Shown here piece by piece: positions 1 to 10,161 of a stretch of 64,000 bases of DNA. The notes beneath the pieces are model-generated. The model worked only from the letters and a program-made list of their open reading frames with translations, was not told the origin of the DNA and searched no databases. The position numbers and the translations under genes are program-made. Location: contig NZ_MRTD01000012.1 in the NCBI RefSeq assembly GCF_001956295.1, positions 186,001 through 250,000 on the forward strand, given 5' to 3'. The first letter of the stretch is position 1. Each line of letters begins with the position of its first letter. The DNA comes from Paenibacillus sp. FSL A5-0031. Its GTDB lineage: Bacteria; Bacillota; Bacilli; Paenibacillales; Paenibacillaceae.

Positions 1-1709
1 GGTTAAGCTATTATCAAAAAATTCAGCTGTCATTTCTCCTATTTATTATTGTTCCTATCATTACCGTATCTGTCATCTCATTTGTGCTCATTAAAGAGAC
101 GATGGTTGAGAAGCTTCAACTGAGCAATGACAACTTCTTGAATGTCATGATCGAAGAGATTGGAACAACGATTGATGATGTTATATTTGCATCGCATTTC
201 ATCGTTAATGATACGAATGTCCGGTCAGATTTGAAAAAATTCGCGGATACAGAACGGTTGAATACGTATGCGGATTACACAAATTTTACGAACATAAAGG
301 GAGTATTTTCTCTCATTACATCAAAGCCCTTAAATAATAACATTCGAATGTATTTGGTCAATAGAAAAGGCTTTATTATTTCTTCGAATGAGGATGATTT
401 GAATTTAGTTAATAGAAACCTAGACGATTTATATGAAAAAATTGATCTCAAAAGGCCCGAAACCCTGCAACGGCTCGGTATGGTAAAAGAAGAGTCCGAT
501 AAGGAAGGGACCTATTATATGGCAAGAGTGATTCATGATAATGATGACAAACGCTATCTATCGGTTCTGATTATTGGTATTTCAGAGTCATACTTTGAGA
601 AAGTTCTGAAGCCCATTGAGTTTGGTAAAGTAGCGCTTTTTGATGCAGAGGGAACTCTTATTGCTGGTAGCACGGAGCTTCTGTCGCACGATGCAGCAGC
701 AAGCAGAGATATTCTTCGTTCTGAAGTCACGTTAGACAAAACAGACTGGACGCTTGTTTATGAAGCGAACAAGGAAACCTTTACGGGGGAAATTTCAAGA
801 ACCTTCTATTTGGGTATAGGAGGCGTTATTTTCCTCTTTATTATTTTTTCCATATCTTCTATGTTTATTGCAAGGAGATTGCACAGGCCTATTCAAAAAT
901 TGCAGCGTGCGGTCAGGCAATTTGGGATGGGAAACCTTGATGTGAAGCTTGAAGTGAAAGGCAAAGACGATATCGCTGAGCTTGGTCATTCGTTGAACAC
1001 GATGATGGAGCAGCTCAAGGGGCTTATTCATGATATTGAGCATGAACAGGAGCTGAAGAGAGTAATGGAGCTCGAGGCTTTGTTCATGCAAATTCGGCCA
1101 CATTTTCTAATCAATACTTTAAACTCTATCAAGTGCAGCCTTATCCTGCAGAAGGATCTTCTGCATAGCAAAAGCATCGATTCATTAATGAGCTTGCTCA
1201 GAGCCTATCTGAAGGTAAATGAACCGACCTCATTGAAGGATGAGTGCGTGCTGCTTGGGCATTACATCGATATTATGAAGATCAGAAATGAAATGGTACT
1301 TGAGCTTACGGTTGAGCTTGAACCAGGGCTGGAACAATTATTAATTCCGAAGCTGATGCTACAGCCTTTAATTGAAAATGCGATTGTACATGGTTTGGTA
1401 GACAATCCTGCTGCCAAAATTTCGATCCAAGCAAGAAGAGTAGAGAACGGAATTGTCATTGAAATAGAGGATAACGGTAGTGGAATAGAGGAAGAACAGT
1501 TAGCTGCACTGAACCATCATCTGCATTCCGTCGGCTCAGAGCAGTCCTCTTCTTATCAAAGGGTCGGCTTGGTTAATGTGATTCAAAGGTCAAGATTAAC
1601 ATTTGGTCAAGCGGCGGCGTTAGCTCTATATGAAAATGTACAGGGCGGGGTAACAGCCTTCCTTCATCTTCCTGTTATTGAACGGCATGTTTATTCTTCG
1701 GAGGGGTGA
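1..1709 (+). CDS. Sensor histidine kinase, YesM family (5' end cut by window edge)
   Basis: The reading frame is open from base 3, and the first visible codons encode a hydrophobic stretch typical of the N-terminal membrane helix of YesM-like kinases, so the gene begins outside the window. Then follow an extracytoplasmic sensor domain, a second membrane helix (around 805-870), a HAMP linker, and a His_kinase domain with QIRPHFLINTLN, whose His (codon 1101-1103) is the expected phosphoacceptor. A HATPase domain has the N-box LIENAIVHG and a DNGSGI box. It overlaps or abuts the response regulator downstream. Family knowledge: YesM/YesN pairs switch on adjacent sugar ABC importers, here the permeases and glycosidases at 3.5-10 kb. 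Confidence 0.93.
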   Translation, partial: LSYYQKIQLSFLLFIIVPIITVSVISFVLIKETMVEKLQLSNDNFLNVMIEEIGTTIDDVIFASHFIVNDTNVRSDLKKFADTERLNTYADYTNFTNIKGVFSLITSKPLNNNIRMYLVNRKGFIISSNEDDLNLVNRNLDDLYEKIDLKRPETLQRLGMVKEESDKEGTYYMARVIHDNDDKRYLSVLIIGISESYFEKVLKPIEFGKVALFDAEGTLIAGSTELLSHDAAASRDILRSEVTLDKTDWTLVYEANKETFTGEISRTFYLGIGGVIFLFIIFSISSMFIARRLHRPIQKLQRAVRQFGMGNLDVKLEVKGKDDIAELGHSLNTMMEQLKGLIHDIEHEQELKRVMELEALFMQIRPHFLINTLNSIKCSLILQKDLLHSKSIDSLMSLLRAYLKVNEPTSLKDECVLLGHYIDIMKIRNEMVLELTVELEPGLEQLLIPKLMLQPLIENAIVHGLVDNPAAKISIQARRVENGIVIEIEDNGSGIEEEQLAALNHHLHSVGSEQSSSYQRVGLVNVIQRSRLTFGQAAALALYENVQGGVTAFLHLPVIERHVYSSEG

Positions 1710-1716
1710 AACGGTG

Positions 1717-3312
1717 ATGTATAAAGTCATGTTAATTGATGATGATGTCCCTATGATTCGGGTTTTGCAGCAAATGATCGATTGGGAGTCACTCCAGCTG
1801 CATGTGGTGGGGGCTACCTATTCAAGTGCAAAGGCATTGCATATGTTTGAAGAAACGTCGCCTGATATCGTCATCACTGACATTGGACTGCCGCAAAAAA
1901 GTGGTATCGAGCTAGCAGCTATTTTCCGCCGGATGAAACCGGATATTAGAGTCATATTTTTGACGTGCCACGAGGATTTTCATTACGCACAGCAGGCAGT
2001 AAAGCTGAATGCCGATGATTATCTTCTTAAAGATCAATTAACGGCGGAGCAGCTTGAGCAAAGCTTAGGAAAATCCATACAATTGCTCAAAATGAAAGTC
2101 CCAAAGATCGACAATGAAGTATCGAACTATAACAGTGAGCTGTTCAAGCAAGGCTTGTTTCAAAGAGTCATTGATGGTGTTAATCCCACATCAACTGTGG
2201 GGTATGCAGCTCAGCTAGGCATCTCATGGGGATACCCCTTCTTTATGATGGGTGTCGTCCATATCAATTTCTCAACTTACGAATCGCTTTACGTTCAGAA
2301 CAATATTTCGTTAATTTTTTATGCGATTCACAATATTGCGGTGGAGCTGTCTGGTTCGTATGATGGAATAACGCCATTTTTGGAAAAAGACAATTTAGTT
2401 ATTTTGTATAATTACCGAAATAATTTGGCGAACAATGCTTATCCTTATTTTCAAAAGTATATGCAGGAGCTGCAGGCTCTTTGTCTACAGTTTCTAAAGT
2501 TGCAGCTTAATATAGTCACCGTGACAGATAAGATGGAACTGCAATCCATTGGAGCCGTCTATCAGCAGGTGATTCAATATAAAAATGAGTTTTACAAAAG
2601 CAGTGAGTTTACGGTTACAAATATGAATGTCTTCTTACAGAACATATTTTTATCTTATCCGCTAGGTTTTCTAGATTGTTATAAGTCAGATATTGAGCGT
2701 GCGATTATGAAAGGCGACTTTGACAGTATCCATAATATCGTCGCTAATATTGGTAAAAATGCTGAGGAGAATAGAGTCGAGCCAAGTGAGTTGGTTCAAG
2801 ATTTATCAACACTCATTCGCAGCATTGATATAATGTTCTCAAGATGGAAGTCGGATGAGGGGATTTATATTTACCTGTCTTCTGCAAGGACTTTGCTTGA
2901 TGTAACAGGATTGATTGAAAGAAAGCTTATTCACATTGCAAAAAACCGGCAGAAGGGATTAGAACCTGTGATCCAGGAGCCGAAGCTGCAGGTGATTCAA
3001 CAATATTTAGATAAAAATTTATCCGAAAACATTACCTCAATTGATATGGCGCGTCATTTGTATTTGAATTCAAGCTACTTCTCCCGCTATTTCAAACGAC
3101 TGACGGGTGTGAATTTCACGGATTTTGTTCACCAGTATAAAATGAAAATTGCTGCAAAAATGTTGAAAACGTCCAACCAAAGCATCGAATCTTTAGCTAT
3201 GGGACTTGGATATTCGGATAGAACTTATTTTTCAAAAGTGTTCAAGAAGTATATAGGCATGACTCCAAGTGAATATAAAGCAAATTATACGATTAACACT
3301 TATGTAAGATGA
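1717..3312 (+). CDS. Response regulator, REC + AraC-type HTH (YesN family)
   Basis: The N-terminal receiver domain shows the acidic pocket LIDDD, the phosphoacceptor Asp in PDIVITDIGLP and the conserved Lys in DDYLLKDQ. A long helical linker follows, then a C-terminal HTH_18 domain (about the last 100 residues) with SSYFSRYFKRLTG and SIESLAMGLGYSDRTYFSKVFKK. I choose ATG 1717 (GTG 1714 is adjacent) because GGAGGGG lies just upstream at 1700-1706; an upstream in-frame ATG at 1678 has no ribosome site. It is the partner of the kinase immediately before it and probably activates the importer/glycosidase genes downstream. Confidence 0.93.
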   Translation: MYKVMLIDDDVPMIRVLQQMIDWESLQLHVVGATYSSAKALHMFEETSPDIVITDIGLPQKSGIELAAIFRRMKPDIRVIFLTCHEDFHYAQQAVKLNADDYLLKDQLTAEQLEQSLGKSIQLLKMKVPKIDNEVSNYNSELFKQGLFQRVIDGVNPTSTVGYAAQLGISWGYPFFMMGVVHINFSTYESLYVQNNISLIFYAIHNIAVELSGSYDGITPFLEKDNLVILYNYRNNLANNAYPYFQKYMQELQALCLQFLKLQLNIVTVTDKMELQSIGAVYQQVIQYKNEFYKSSEFTVTNMNVFLQNIFLSYPLGFLDCYKSDIERAIMKGDFDSIHNIVANIGKNAEENRVEPSELVQDLSTLIRSIDIMFSRWKSDEGIYIYLSSARTLLDVTGLIERKLIHIAKNRQKGLEPVIQEPKLQVIQQYLDKNLSENITSIDMARHLYLNSSYFSRYFKRLTGVNFTDFVHQYKMKIAAKMLKTSNQSIESLAMGLGYSDRTYFSKVFKKYIGMTPSEYKANYTINTYVR

Positions 3313-3332
3313 ATAGACTGCAGCTACAATCG

Positions 3333-3372
3333 AAACCTGTCCTCCGATAATGCCGGGGTACAGGTTTTTTTG
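3333..3372 (+). terminator. Rho-independent terminator after the two-component genes
   Basis: AAACCTGT pairs with ACAGGTTT and is followed by a T-run. It ends the kinase/regulator unit, so the importer genes have their own promoter in 3373-3529, where I see no clear sigma-A boxes. Confidence 0.8.
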
Positions 3373-3529
3373 TCGTTTCCATTGTTCATAACTTTTATGG
3401 TGTTTTCGCCGAATGTAACCCATTTGGAAAGTCAAAATATTGCTCCTACGAAGTCATAATCCATCGTTCTTGTCCTGTGGATTTCTATTATCATTAGTAT
3501 CAACTTAATAAATGTTGAGGTGATACGAA

Positions 3530-4468
3530 ATGGAAGCTGCTAAACCAATCACAAACCCTGAAATTCTACAGAAGCCAAGAAAATTTTGGACTCCGAGGCG
3601 GAAAGAAGCATTAATCGGCTGGCTGTTTCTTGCCCCAGAAATCATAGGTATGTTATTGCTGAATGTATTTGCACTTGGGTTTTCTCTTTATTTGAGCTTT
3701 ACTTCGTGGGACCTGTTATCAGGCCTAGGGGGCATTAAGTTTAACGGTATCGACAATTATATTAAAATGTTTCATGATCCAACCATCATTAAAGCGTTGA
3801 AAAACAATCTGCTTTATACCGTGCTGACGGTGCCGGTTCCAATTGCTATATCGCTGGTACTCGCTGTTCTCATTCACAATAAGGTGTTTTGGAAGGATTA
3901 CTTTAAGGTTGTGTTTTTCATTCCCTATATTTCATCCATTATTGCTGTTGCGGCAGTGTGGAGCGCATTGTTCCATCCTTCACTAGGACCGATTAATCAG
4001 TTTTTAATGGATCTAGGCATTTCCAACCCGCCTAAGTGGCTGGTGGACCCAAAAACTTCACTTATCGCCATTGCGATCATCACTTCTTGGGCAGGGCTTG
4101 GTTATACGATTATTATTTATTTGGCCGGTCTTACAAGTATTTCGAATGAACTATATGAAGCGGCGGATATCGACGGTGCGACTTCAATGACCAAGTTTCT
4201 CAAAATTACGGTTCCATTGCTTCGTCCGACAACGTTCTTCTTGTTTATTACGATGTTGATTGGTTCTTTTAAAGTATTTGATATTATCTCTTATTTGACA
4301 GCTGGGGGACCAGACAATTCTTCTACAGTCATCGTATTCCGGATTTATGAGGAAGGATTCGTGAATTATAACATGGGGTACGCGGCTTCAATCTCATGGC
4401 TGCTATTTGCGATTATTGCTGTCATTACTGCGGTCACCTGGAAATTCAGAAATGAAGAATCATTATAA
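3530..4468 (+). CDS. Sugar ABC transporter permease, MalF/UgpA-like
   Basis: Inner-membrane permease of about 312 residues with six hydrophobic segments. The cytoplasmic EAA loop that docks the ATPase is visible as YEAADIDGA near residue 208. Start ATG 3530 has a TGAGGTGAT ribosome site. It is followed 15 bp later by a second permease and then by a binding lipoprotein, the usual CUT1 sugar importer set. No ATPase gene is in the window; CUT1 systems of Firmicutes commonly share an MsmX/MsmK-type ATPase encoded elsewhere. The neighbouring glycosidases suggest fucosylated or galactosylated oligosaccharides as substrate (inference). Confidence 0.93.
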   Translation: MEAAKPITNPEILQKPRKFWTPRRKEALIGWLFLAPEIIGMLLLNVFALGFSLYLSFTSWDLLSGLGGIKFNGIDNYIKMFHDPTIIKALKNNLLYTVLTVPVPIAISLVLAVLIHNKVFWKDYFKVVFFIPYISSIIAVAAVWSALFHPSLGPINQFLMDLGISNPPKWLVDPKTSLIAIAIITSWAGLGYTIIIYLAGLTSISNELYEAADIDGATSMTKFLKITVPLLRPTTFFLFITMLIGSFKVFDIISYLTAGGPDNSSTVIVFRIYEEGFVNYNMGYAASISWLLFAIIAVITAVTWKFRNEESL

Positions 4469-4483
4469 GGGGGAGGGGTCAGC

Positions 4484-5320
4484 TTGCTTATCATAAGAAA
4501 AAATATATCAAAAATAATTGTTACCATTATTATGGGTGCTATATCTATTTTCTTCTTAGTTCCATTCATATGGATGATTTCATCAGCGTTTAAATTTGAA
4601 AAGGATGTTATGCGTTTTCCCATTGAGTGGATTCCTAAAAATATTAATGTGTTGTACAATTTTAAAGCAGTTTGGATGGGAAATGTAAACTTTCTTCATA
4701 TTTATTTCAACTCTATTAAAATAGCTTTAATTGTCACTTGTCTCACATTGCTCTTTTCCACTATGGCAGCTTTTGCATTTACCAAACTCCGGTTTAGAGG
4801 AAGAGGCCTTGTATTTATGGCTTTGATTTCGTTCATGATTATACCGGATCAGGCCACTCTAATTCCTCGGTTTATGCTGGTTCGCTGGCTGGGTATTTAT
4901 GATAGTCACTTTGCGCTTATTTTTATGGGGATGTTTTCTATTTATTTCACATTCCTGCTTCGTCAGTTCATGGCGGGGATCAGCGATGAGTATATGGAAG
5001 CTGCGAGAATTGATGGAGCAGGCCATTTAAGGATTTTCCGCTCGATTATTATTCCGCTGTGCCAACCGGTTCTTGCTACCGTCGCTATTATAAAGTTCAT
5101 ATGGTCATGGAATGATTATCAGAATCCGCTTATTTTCCTGCAATCCAAAGATTTGTATACGATCCCGCTAGGTATGAGCCTGTTCAGGGATGATTATACA
5201 ACGAATGATGCCATTATGATGATGGCTGCGCTGTCAGCAATTATTCCTTTATTAATTATATTTATTATATTGCAGAAGCAAGTAATTAACGGGATTGCCC
5301 TTGGCGGAGTCAAAGGGTGA
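4484..5320 (+). CDS. Sugar ABC transporter permease, MalG-like
   Basis: Second subunit of the CUT1 importer, 278 residues, with about six membrane helices and the EAA loop MEAARIDGA. The C-terminus GIALGGVKG is typical for COG0395 permeases. The start is TTG 4484, supported by the strong GGGGAGGGG ribosome site at 4470-4479. It partners with the permease at 3530-4468 and the lipoprotein at 5445. Confidence 0.92.
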   Translation: MLIIRKNISKIIVTIIMGAISIFFLVPFIWMISSAFKFEKDVMRFPIEWIPKNINVLYNFKAVWMGNVNFLHIYFNSIKIALIVTCLTLLFSTMAAFAFTKLRFRGRGLVFMALISFMIIPDQATLIPRFMLVRWLGIYDSHFALIFMGMFSIYFTFLLRQFMAGISDEYMEAARIDGAGHLRIFRSIIIPLCQPVLATVAIIKFIWSWNDYQNPLIFLQSKDLYTIPLGMSLFRDDYTTNDAIMMMAALSAIIPLLIIFIILQKQVINGIALGGVKG

Positions 5321-5444
5321 TATTTGAAAAAAAGTCAAAAAAGTAATCATTTTACCTCAAAATTATACTCTTCTATGAATCTTCCAATCTTTATACTGAT
5401 GATGAAAGAAGATGAGTCAGCTATTAAATAGGGGGGCAAAAAAA

Positions 5445-6830
5445 ATGAATCATAAGGGTAAACGCAAGTTTTTAGTTTCGATCTGTCTTTTGTTAGCGGC
5501 TTTTGCAGTGCTAAGCGCATGTGGAGGTAATTCTAATTCGCCTAAAAGCTCAAACGCTGCCGGGTCTGAGGGTACAGCGGACAAGCAAGTGACCATTAAG
5601 TATTACAATTTTGACAGTGCAGCTCAAGAGGTTGGTACAAAAGCTATGCTGCAAGAATTTGAGAAAGAAAATCCGGATATTAAAGTTGAGCATGTCATTC
5701 TTGTTCCGGGTAATTCCTTGGAAATGTTGAAAAAGCTTGATTTTCTAATCTCTTCGGGTGAAGCGGTCGACGTCGTAAACGTTCCGAGCGCGTCAGCGGT
5801 TATCGAAAGAGCAACTAGAGGCGCGCTAGCTCCGCTGGATGAATATTATGCTGCCAATAATCTTGTTGCTGCGGATGAATATTTTGTTAATCCAAAAGTG
5901 GGCGACAAAACTTACGGCATGCAGATGTCTACAGGTTACCAGTTCATTCTATTGAATAAGGATGCCCTAGATGCAGCAGGTTTGCCAGTGCCGACATACG
6001 GTTGGACATGGGATGACTTCCGCGATTATTCCAAGAAGCTGACCAAAGGTGAAGGCGTGGATAAACAGTACGGTTCGTACTTCCATACATGGGAATTGTA
6101 TATGAATGCTCCAGCGCAAACGGTGATGAAAGATCCTTTCCGTTATGATGATGGAACGACGATCTTGGCTGATCCAACTTATAAATACTTCTTCCAGCTG
6201 CGCAAAGACATGGAAACGGTAGATAAATCGGCTAAGCCTTATGCGGATGTTCTTGCATCGAAGCTTAACTATCGTACTGAATTTTTCAGTGAAAGTGCTG
6301 CGATGATTCTTTCCGGAAGCTTTATGATTCCTGACCCAGGAAATACGGAGCAATATCCGCATGATTTCAAAACGGCATTTGCTCCAGTTCCGCTTCCTCC
6401 TGCGAATGCGCAGCCAAAAGATTATGAAGGCGGTAAGTATTTTGTAGGTGGCGGACATCTAGTAATGGGTGCGACTTCCAAGCATAAAGAAGCTTCATTC
6501 AAATTAATGCGCTTTATGACAACGACTGATTCGGAATCAAGAAATGAATTCTCTGGCTGGAAAAAATCAGACCAAAACGTCGTACTTGATCGTTTGATCG
6601 GTGCAAACGCTGATAAATATGATGTTGAATCGCTTAAAAACACATTATTTGGCCCTGAAATTAAATATTTGGATGCTTCACAAGTGGTAACGACAAGTAC
6701 TGCTGATTTGACGAAAGTTATCGGAGATGGCTTTAGCAAGTTCATGCTTAGCAGCGATTCCATTGACGATGTACAAGCATGGATGGTAAAAGAAGCGACG
6801 AGAATCATTGATGAGAAAGAAACAAAATAA
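5445..6830 (+). CDS. Extracellular sugar-binding lipoprotein (SBP_bac_1 type)
   Basis: Solute receptor for the importer encoded just upstream. It starts at ATG 5445 behind GGGGGGC; an upstream in-frame ATG at 5412 lacks a ribosome site. The N-terminus has KGKRK, a hydrophobic core and the lipobox LSAC with the lipidated Cys at residue 26, followed by a Ser/Asn-rich linker. The rest (about 435 residues) shows the MalE-like fold features KYYNFDSAAQE near the start and GGGHLVMGATSKHKEA in the C-terminal lobe. The 124-bp gap before it may allow separate, higher expression. Confidence 0.92.
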   Translation: MNHKGKRKFLVSICLLLAAFAVLSACGGNSNSPKSSNAAGSEGTADKQVTIKYYNFDSAAQEVGTKAMLQEFEKENPDIKVEHVILVPGNSLEMLKKLDFLISSGEAVDVVNVPSASAVIERATRGALAPLDEYYAANNLVAADEYFVNPKVGDKTYGMQMSTGYQFILLNKDALDAAGLPVPTYGWTWDDFRDYSKKLTKGEGVDKQYGSYFHTWELYMNAPAQTVMKDPFRYDDGTTILADPTYKYFFQLRKDMETVDKSAKPYADVLASKLNYRTEFFSESAAMILSGSFMIPDPGNTEQYPHDFKTAFAPVPLPPANAQPKDYEGGKYFVGGGHLVMGATSKHKEASFKLMRFMTTTDSESRNEFSGWKKSDQNVVLDRLIGANADKYDVESLKNTLFGPEIKYLDASQVVTTSTADLTKVIGDGFSKFMLSSDSIDDVQAWMVKEATRIIDEKETK

Positions 6831-6856
6831 AGTTAAGTGAATTGAAACCGAAATTG

Positions 6857-6905
6857 AGGAGCTTTGAGCAGTCTAGACATGGCTGCTGCAAAGCTCCTTT
6901 TTCTT
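6857..6905 (+). terminator. Terminator after the binding lipoprotein
   Basis: AGGAGCTTTG and CAAAGCTCCT form a perfect 10-bp stem with extra internal pairing, followed by TTTTTCTT. It probably attenuates readthrough into the glycosidases, a common way to make binding protein in excess. Confidence 0.85.
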
Positions 6906-6953
6906 GTGTCGGATCAATGGCAACTTAGGAGTGCAAGGAAAGGGAGATGCAGC

Positions 6954-8195
6954 ATGGCTAACTTATCATCATCATTATCAGTGCCAACCGAGCAGCAGCG
7001 TCGTTGGCAGGATCTTGAACTCGGAATGTTTTGTCACTTTGGAATGAATACGTTTTGTGATCAGGAATGGGGCGATGGGAATGACTCGCCTTCTTTATTT
7101 AATCCAGCCCAGCTTGATGCCCGCCAGTGGGTGCGTACGGCAAAGGCTGCTGGATTCAGATACTTCGTCCTTACGGCAAAACATCATGACGGCTTCTGTC
7201 TTTGGCCGACCGCTACGACAGATTATTCGGTTGCCTCTAGTCCTTGGAGAGAGGGCAAAGGCGATATCGTAAGGGATTGTGCAGATGCCTGCCTTGAAGA
7301 AGGAATTGGCTTTGGCCTATATTTATCTCCTTGGGATAGACATGAACCGTGTTATTCCGATCCAGATGCTTATGATCTCTTCTACGCTAGTCAGCTGGAG
7401 GAATTGCTAACGGGTTATGGTCCACTCGTTGAGATCTGGTTCGATGGAGCGGGCTCCGAAGGAAGAGAGTACGACTGGAAACGAATTATGAACCTAATCA
7501 AGCAGCATCAACCGGATGCCATGGTGTTTAATATGGGAGCACCGACGATCCGATGGGTAGGAAATGAGGATGGTCTTGCCCCTTATCCTTGCTGGAATAC
7601 AGCTGAATCTGCTCGGGTAAGCATGTTTAGTGAAGGGGATCTGAAATGGCTGCCTGAAACACCTCGATGGGTACCGGCAGAATGCGATGTCCCTATTCGG
7701 AAGGACCGATGGTTCTGGCATCCTGAGGAGGAGCATCTGCTGCTTTCCTTGGAGCAATTAATGGACATCTATTATCGATCGGTTGGTCATGGTGCAACGC
7801 TTCTTTTGAATGTAACGCCAGATAATCGTGGACTTATGCCAGAGGCAGATGTGAACCGGGTTATTTCGTTTGGAAACGAGGTTCGTCGCAGGTTTGATCA
7901 TCCACTTGCCGAGCTGTTTGGCGAGGGAGAGGTTATCGAGCTTGTGCTGCCTCGGAAACTTATCATCGACCATATCATCACAATGGAAGATATCGCTTAT
8001 GGAGAACGGGTACGGGACTATAAAATTGAGGTTCAAGCCGGCAATGAATGGATAGAAATGATCCGTGGGAGCGCAATTGGGCACAAAAAAATAGATGTCT
8101 TCCAACCAATTTCCACAGACAGAATACGTTTAACTGTACTTGAGTCGGTAGAGCGGCCAATAATAAAACGTTTTGCCGTGTTTAATAGTCATTAG
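6954..8195 (+). CDS. GH29 alpha-L-fucosidase
   Basis: Retaining exo-alpha-L-fucosidase, 413 residues from ATG 6954 (AAGGGAGA ribosome site; a longer frame from 6864 would begin inside the terminator). Family hallmarks are CHFGMNTF near the N-terminus, AKHHDGFCLWPT, and the nucleophile motif EIWFDG with Asp 164. The C-terminal 80 residues look like a small beta-sandwich. No signal peptide is present, so it should act in the cytoplasm on imported oligosaccharides. It sits in an operon with the GH35 enzyme downstream. Confidence 0.92.
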   Translation: MANLSSSLSVPTEQQRRWQDLELGMFCHFGMNTFCDQEWGDGNDSPSLFNPAQLDARQWVRTAKAAGFRYFVLTAKHHDGFCLWPTATTDYSVASSPWREGKGDIVRDCADACLEEGIGFGLYLSPWDRHEPCYSDPDAYDLFYASQLEELLTGYGPLVEIWFDGAGSEGREYDWKRIMNLIKQHQPDAMVFNMGAPTIRWVGNEDGLAPYPCWNTAESARVSMFSEGDLKWLPETPRWVPAECDVPIRKDRWFWHPEEEHLLLSLEQLMDIYYRSVGHGATLLLNVTPDNRGLMPEADVNRVISFGNEVRRRFDHPLAELFGEGEVIELVLPRKLIIDHIITMEDIAYGERVRDYKIEVQAGNEWIEMIRGSAIGHKKIDVFQPISTDRIRLTVLESVERPIIKRFAVFNSH

Positions 8196-8240
8196 ATTCG
8201 ATGTTAGCATTGGAAACTATAAAGGATGGGAGAGGAAACC

Positions 8241-10058
8241 ATGAGTCAATTGGAGATTAGAGAAGGGCAGTATTACTTGCATGGGGAGCCTTACCGTATT
8301 GTGTCGGGTGCCGTACACTATTTTCGTGTCGTGCCAGAGTATTGGATGGATCGTTTGCAGAAATTGCAGGCATGTGGATTTAATACAGTAGAAACTTATG
8401 TCGCTTGGAATGTGCATGAGCCGCAGGAGGGTCAATTTCAATTTGAAGGAATGGCTGACATCGTCCAGTTTATTGAGCTTGCGGGACAACTGGGCTTGCA
8501 CGTGATTGTTCGTCCCAGCCCATTTATTTGTGCGGAGTGGGAATTTGGGGGATTGCCAGCATGGCTATTGAAAGAGAATGATATGCAGCTTCGCTGCTCG
8601 GATAGTGCCTATTTGGCGAAGGTAGACCTTTATTACGATGTATTAATTCCTAAGCTTGTTCCACTGCTCTCTACGCAGGGTGGCCCGATTCTTGCGGTGC
8701 AGGTGGAAAATGAATATGGCAGCTACGGCAATGATACCTCCTATTTGACCTATATTCGTGATGGGCTTGTACAAAGAGGGATAGACGTGCTGCTCTTCAC
8801 TTCTGACGGACCTACTGACGAGATGCTGCTCGGCGGCACGATAGAGGATGTTCATGCAACAGTGAATTTTGGATCGCGAGTTGCGGAATCGTTCGGAAAG
8901 TATCGGGAGTATAGAGAAACAGAACCGCTCATGGTTATGGAGTTTTGGAATGGATGGTTCGATCATTGGATGGAGCCTCACCATGTTCGTGCTGCAGCTG
9001 AAGTGGCTGACGAATTGGATAAAATATTGGATAGTGGTTCATCGGTTAATCTTTATATGTTCCATGGCGGAACGAATTTCGGATTTTACAATGGCGCCAA
9101 TCATATTAAAACGTATGAGCCGACGGTAACTAGTTATGATTATGATGCACCGCTGAGTGAGTGGGGGGATGTGACGAGCAAGTATGAGGCGATTCGCAGC
9201 GTGTTTGCAAAGCACGGCATCGAGCCAGGTTGTGACATGCCACAGCCGATTCCTAAATATTCATACGGCAAAGTGACACTGTCAGAGAGCGCGACACTGC
9301 TTGATAATTTGGACCAATTATCAGAGCCAGTAATATCGAAATGTATACAGCCCATGGAGAAATTTGATCAGGCGTACGGTTTTATTTTGTATTCGACATG
9401 GGTGAGTGGACCTCGATCTGGGCAAAAGCTGCATATTCAGGAGGTTCGTGACCGAGCGCAAGTATTTCTAGATGGCAAGTTATTAGGTGTGGTGGAGCGC
9501 TGGGACCCTAAGCCCTTAGATATTAGCATTCCGGAAAATGGGGCAAGACTCGATATTCTTGTCGAGAACATGGGGCGAATCAATTACGGTCCTCGACTTC
9601 GTGATCCGAAGGGGATTACGGAAGGAGTGCTCCTTGATAATCAATTTTTATACAATTGGACGATTCGGACGCTTCCCCTTTGTCCTGATTCTCTATCATC
9701 TGTCCGCTACGAGAGAACGAAAGACCATGAATTGCGTGTAGAAACTCCGGCATTTTACAAAGGTTCTTTTGAAGTAGAAGAGATCGGGGACACTTTTTTA
9801 AGATTTAATGGTTGGAATAAAGGCGTAGCATGGATTAATGGCTTTAATCTGGGACGGTACTGGGAGATTGGACCTCAGCGTGCGCTTTATATCCCAGGGC
9901 CTTTGCTGCGAAAGGGACGCAACGAGATTGTGCTTTTTGAGCTGCATGGCTTCTTGACTGAGCCTGTAATCACGCTTAGCGACCAGCCTGATCTAGGGGA
10001 ATCCGCAGCGGTGGATGACCGGGTGTTAAATTTTGTGCAAGAAGAGCAGACAACCTAA
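8241..10058 (+). CDS. GH35 beta-galactosidase
   Basis: Retaining beta-galactosidase, about 605 residues from ATG 8241 (GGGAGAGG ribosome site; ATG 8226 lies before that site). The TIM barrel shows RPSPFICAEWEFGGLP, acid/base Glu 158 in QVENEYG and nucleophile Glu 234 in VMEFWNGW, followed by C-terminal jelly-roll domains ending with FNLGRYWEIGPQ and LYIPGPLL. There is no signal peptide, so it is intracellular. With the GH29 neighbour it would remove terminal fucose and then galactose, as on plant xyloglucan or mucin-type side chains (substrate inferred only). Confidence 0.93.
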   Translation: MSQLEIREGQYYLHGEPYRIVSGAVHYFRVVPEYWMDRLQKLQACGFNTVETYVAWNVHEPQEGQFQFEGMADIVQFIELAGQLGLHVIVRPSPFICAEWEFGGLPAWLLKENDMQLRCSDSAYLAKVDLYYDVLIPKLVPLLSTQGGPILAVQVENEYGSYGNDTSYLTYIRDGLVQRGIDVLLFTSDGPTDEMLLGGTIEDVHATVNFGSRVAESFGKYREYRETEPLMVMEFWNGWFDHWMEPHHVRAAAEVADELDKILDSGSSVNLYMFHGGTNFGFYNGANHIKTYEPTVTSYDYDAPLSEWGDVTSKYEAIRSVFAKHGIEPGCDMPQPIPKYSYGKVTLSESATLLDNLDQLSEPVISKCIQPMEKFDQAYGFILYSTWVSGPRSGQKLHIQEVRDRAQVFLDGKLLGVVERWDPKPLDISIPENGARLDILVENMGRINYGPRLRDPKGITEGVLLDNQFLYNWTIRTLPLCPDSLSSVRYERTKDHELRVETPAFYKGSFEVEEIGDTFLRFNGWNKGVAWINGFNLGRYWEIGPQRALYIPGPLLRKGRNEIVLFELHGFLTEPVITLSDQPDLGESAAVDDRVLNFVQEEQTT

Positions 10059-10097
10059 ATCGAGCTTTATCCCTAAGCTTGAGCAATGAAATAAATC

Positions 10098-10125
10098 AAC
10101 CACGTCCTAAGGACGTGGTTTTTAA
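10098..10125 (+). terminator. Terminator of the first glycosidase operon
   Basis: AACCACGTCC-taa-GGACGTGGTT is a perfect 10-bp stem followed by TTT, directly after the GH35 gene. Confidence 0.88.
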
Positions 10126-10161
10126 TCGTATCAACATTATTGCGCTTTTGAAAATATTAAT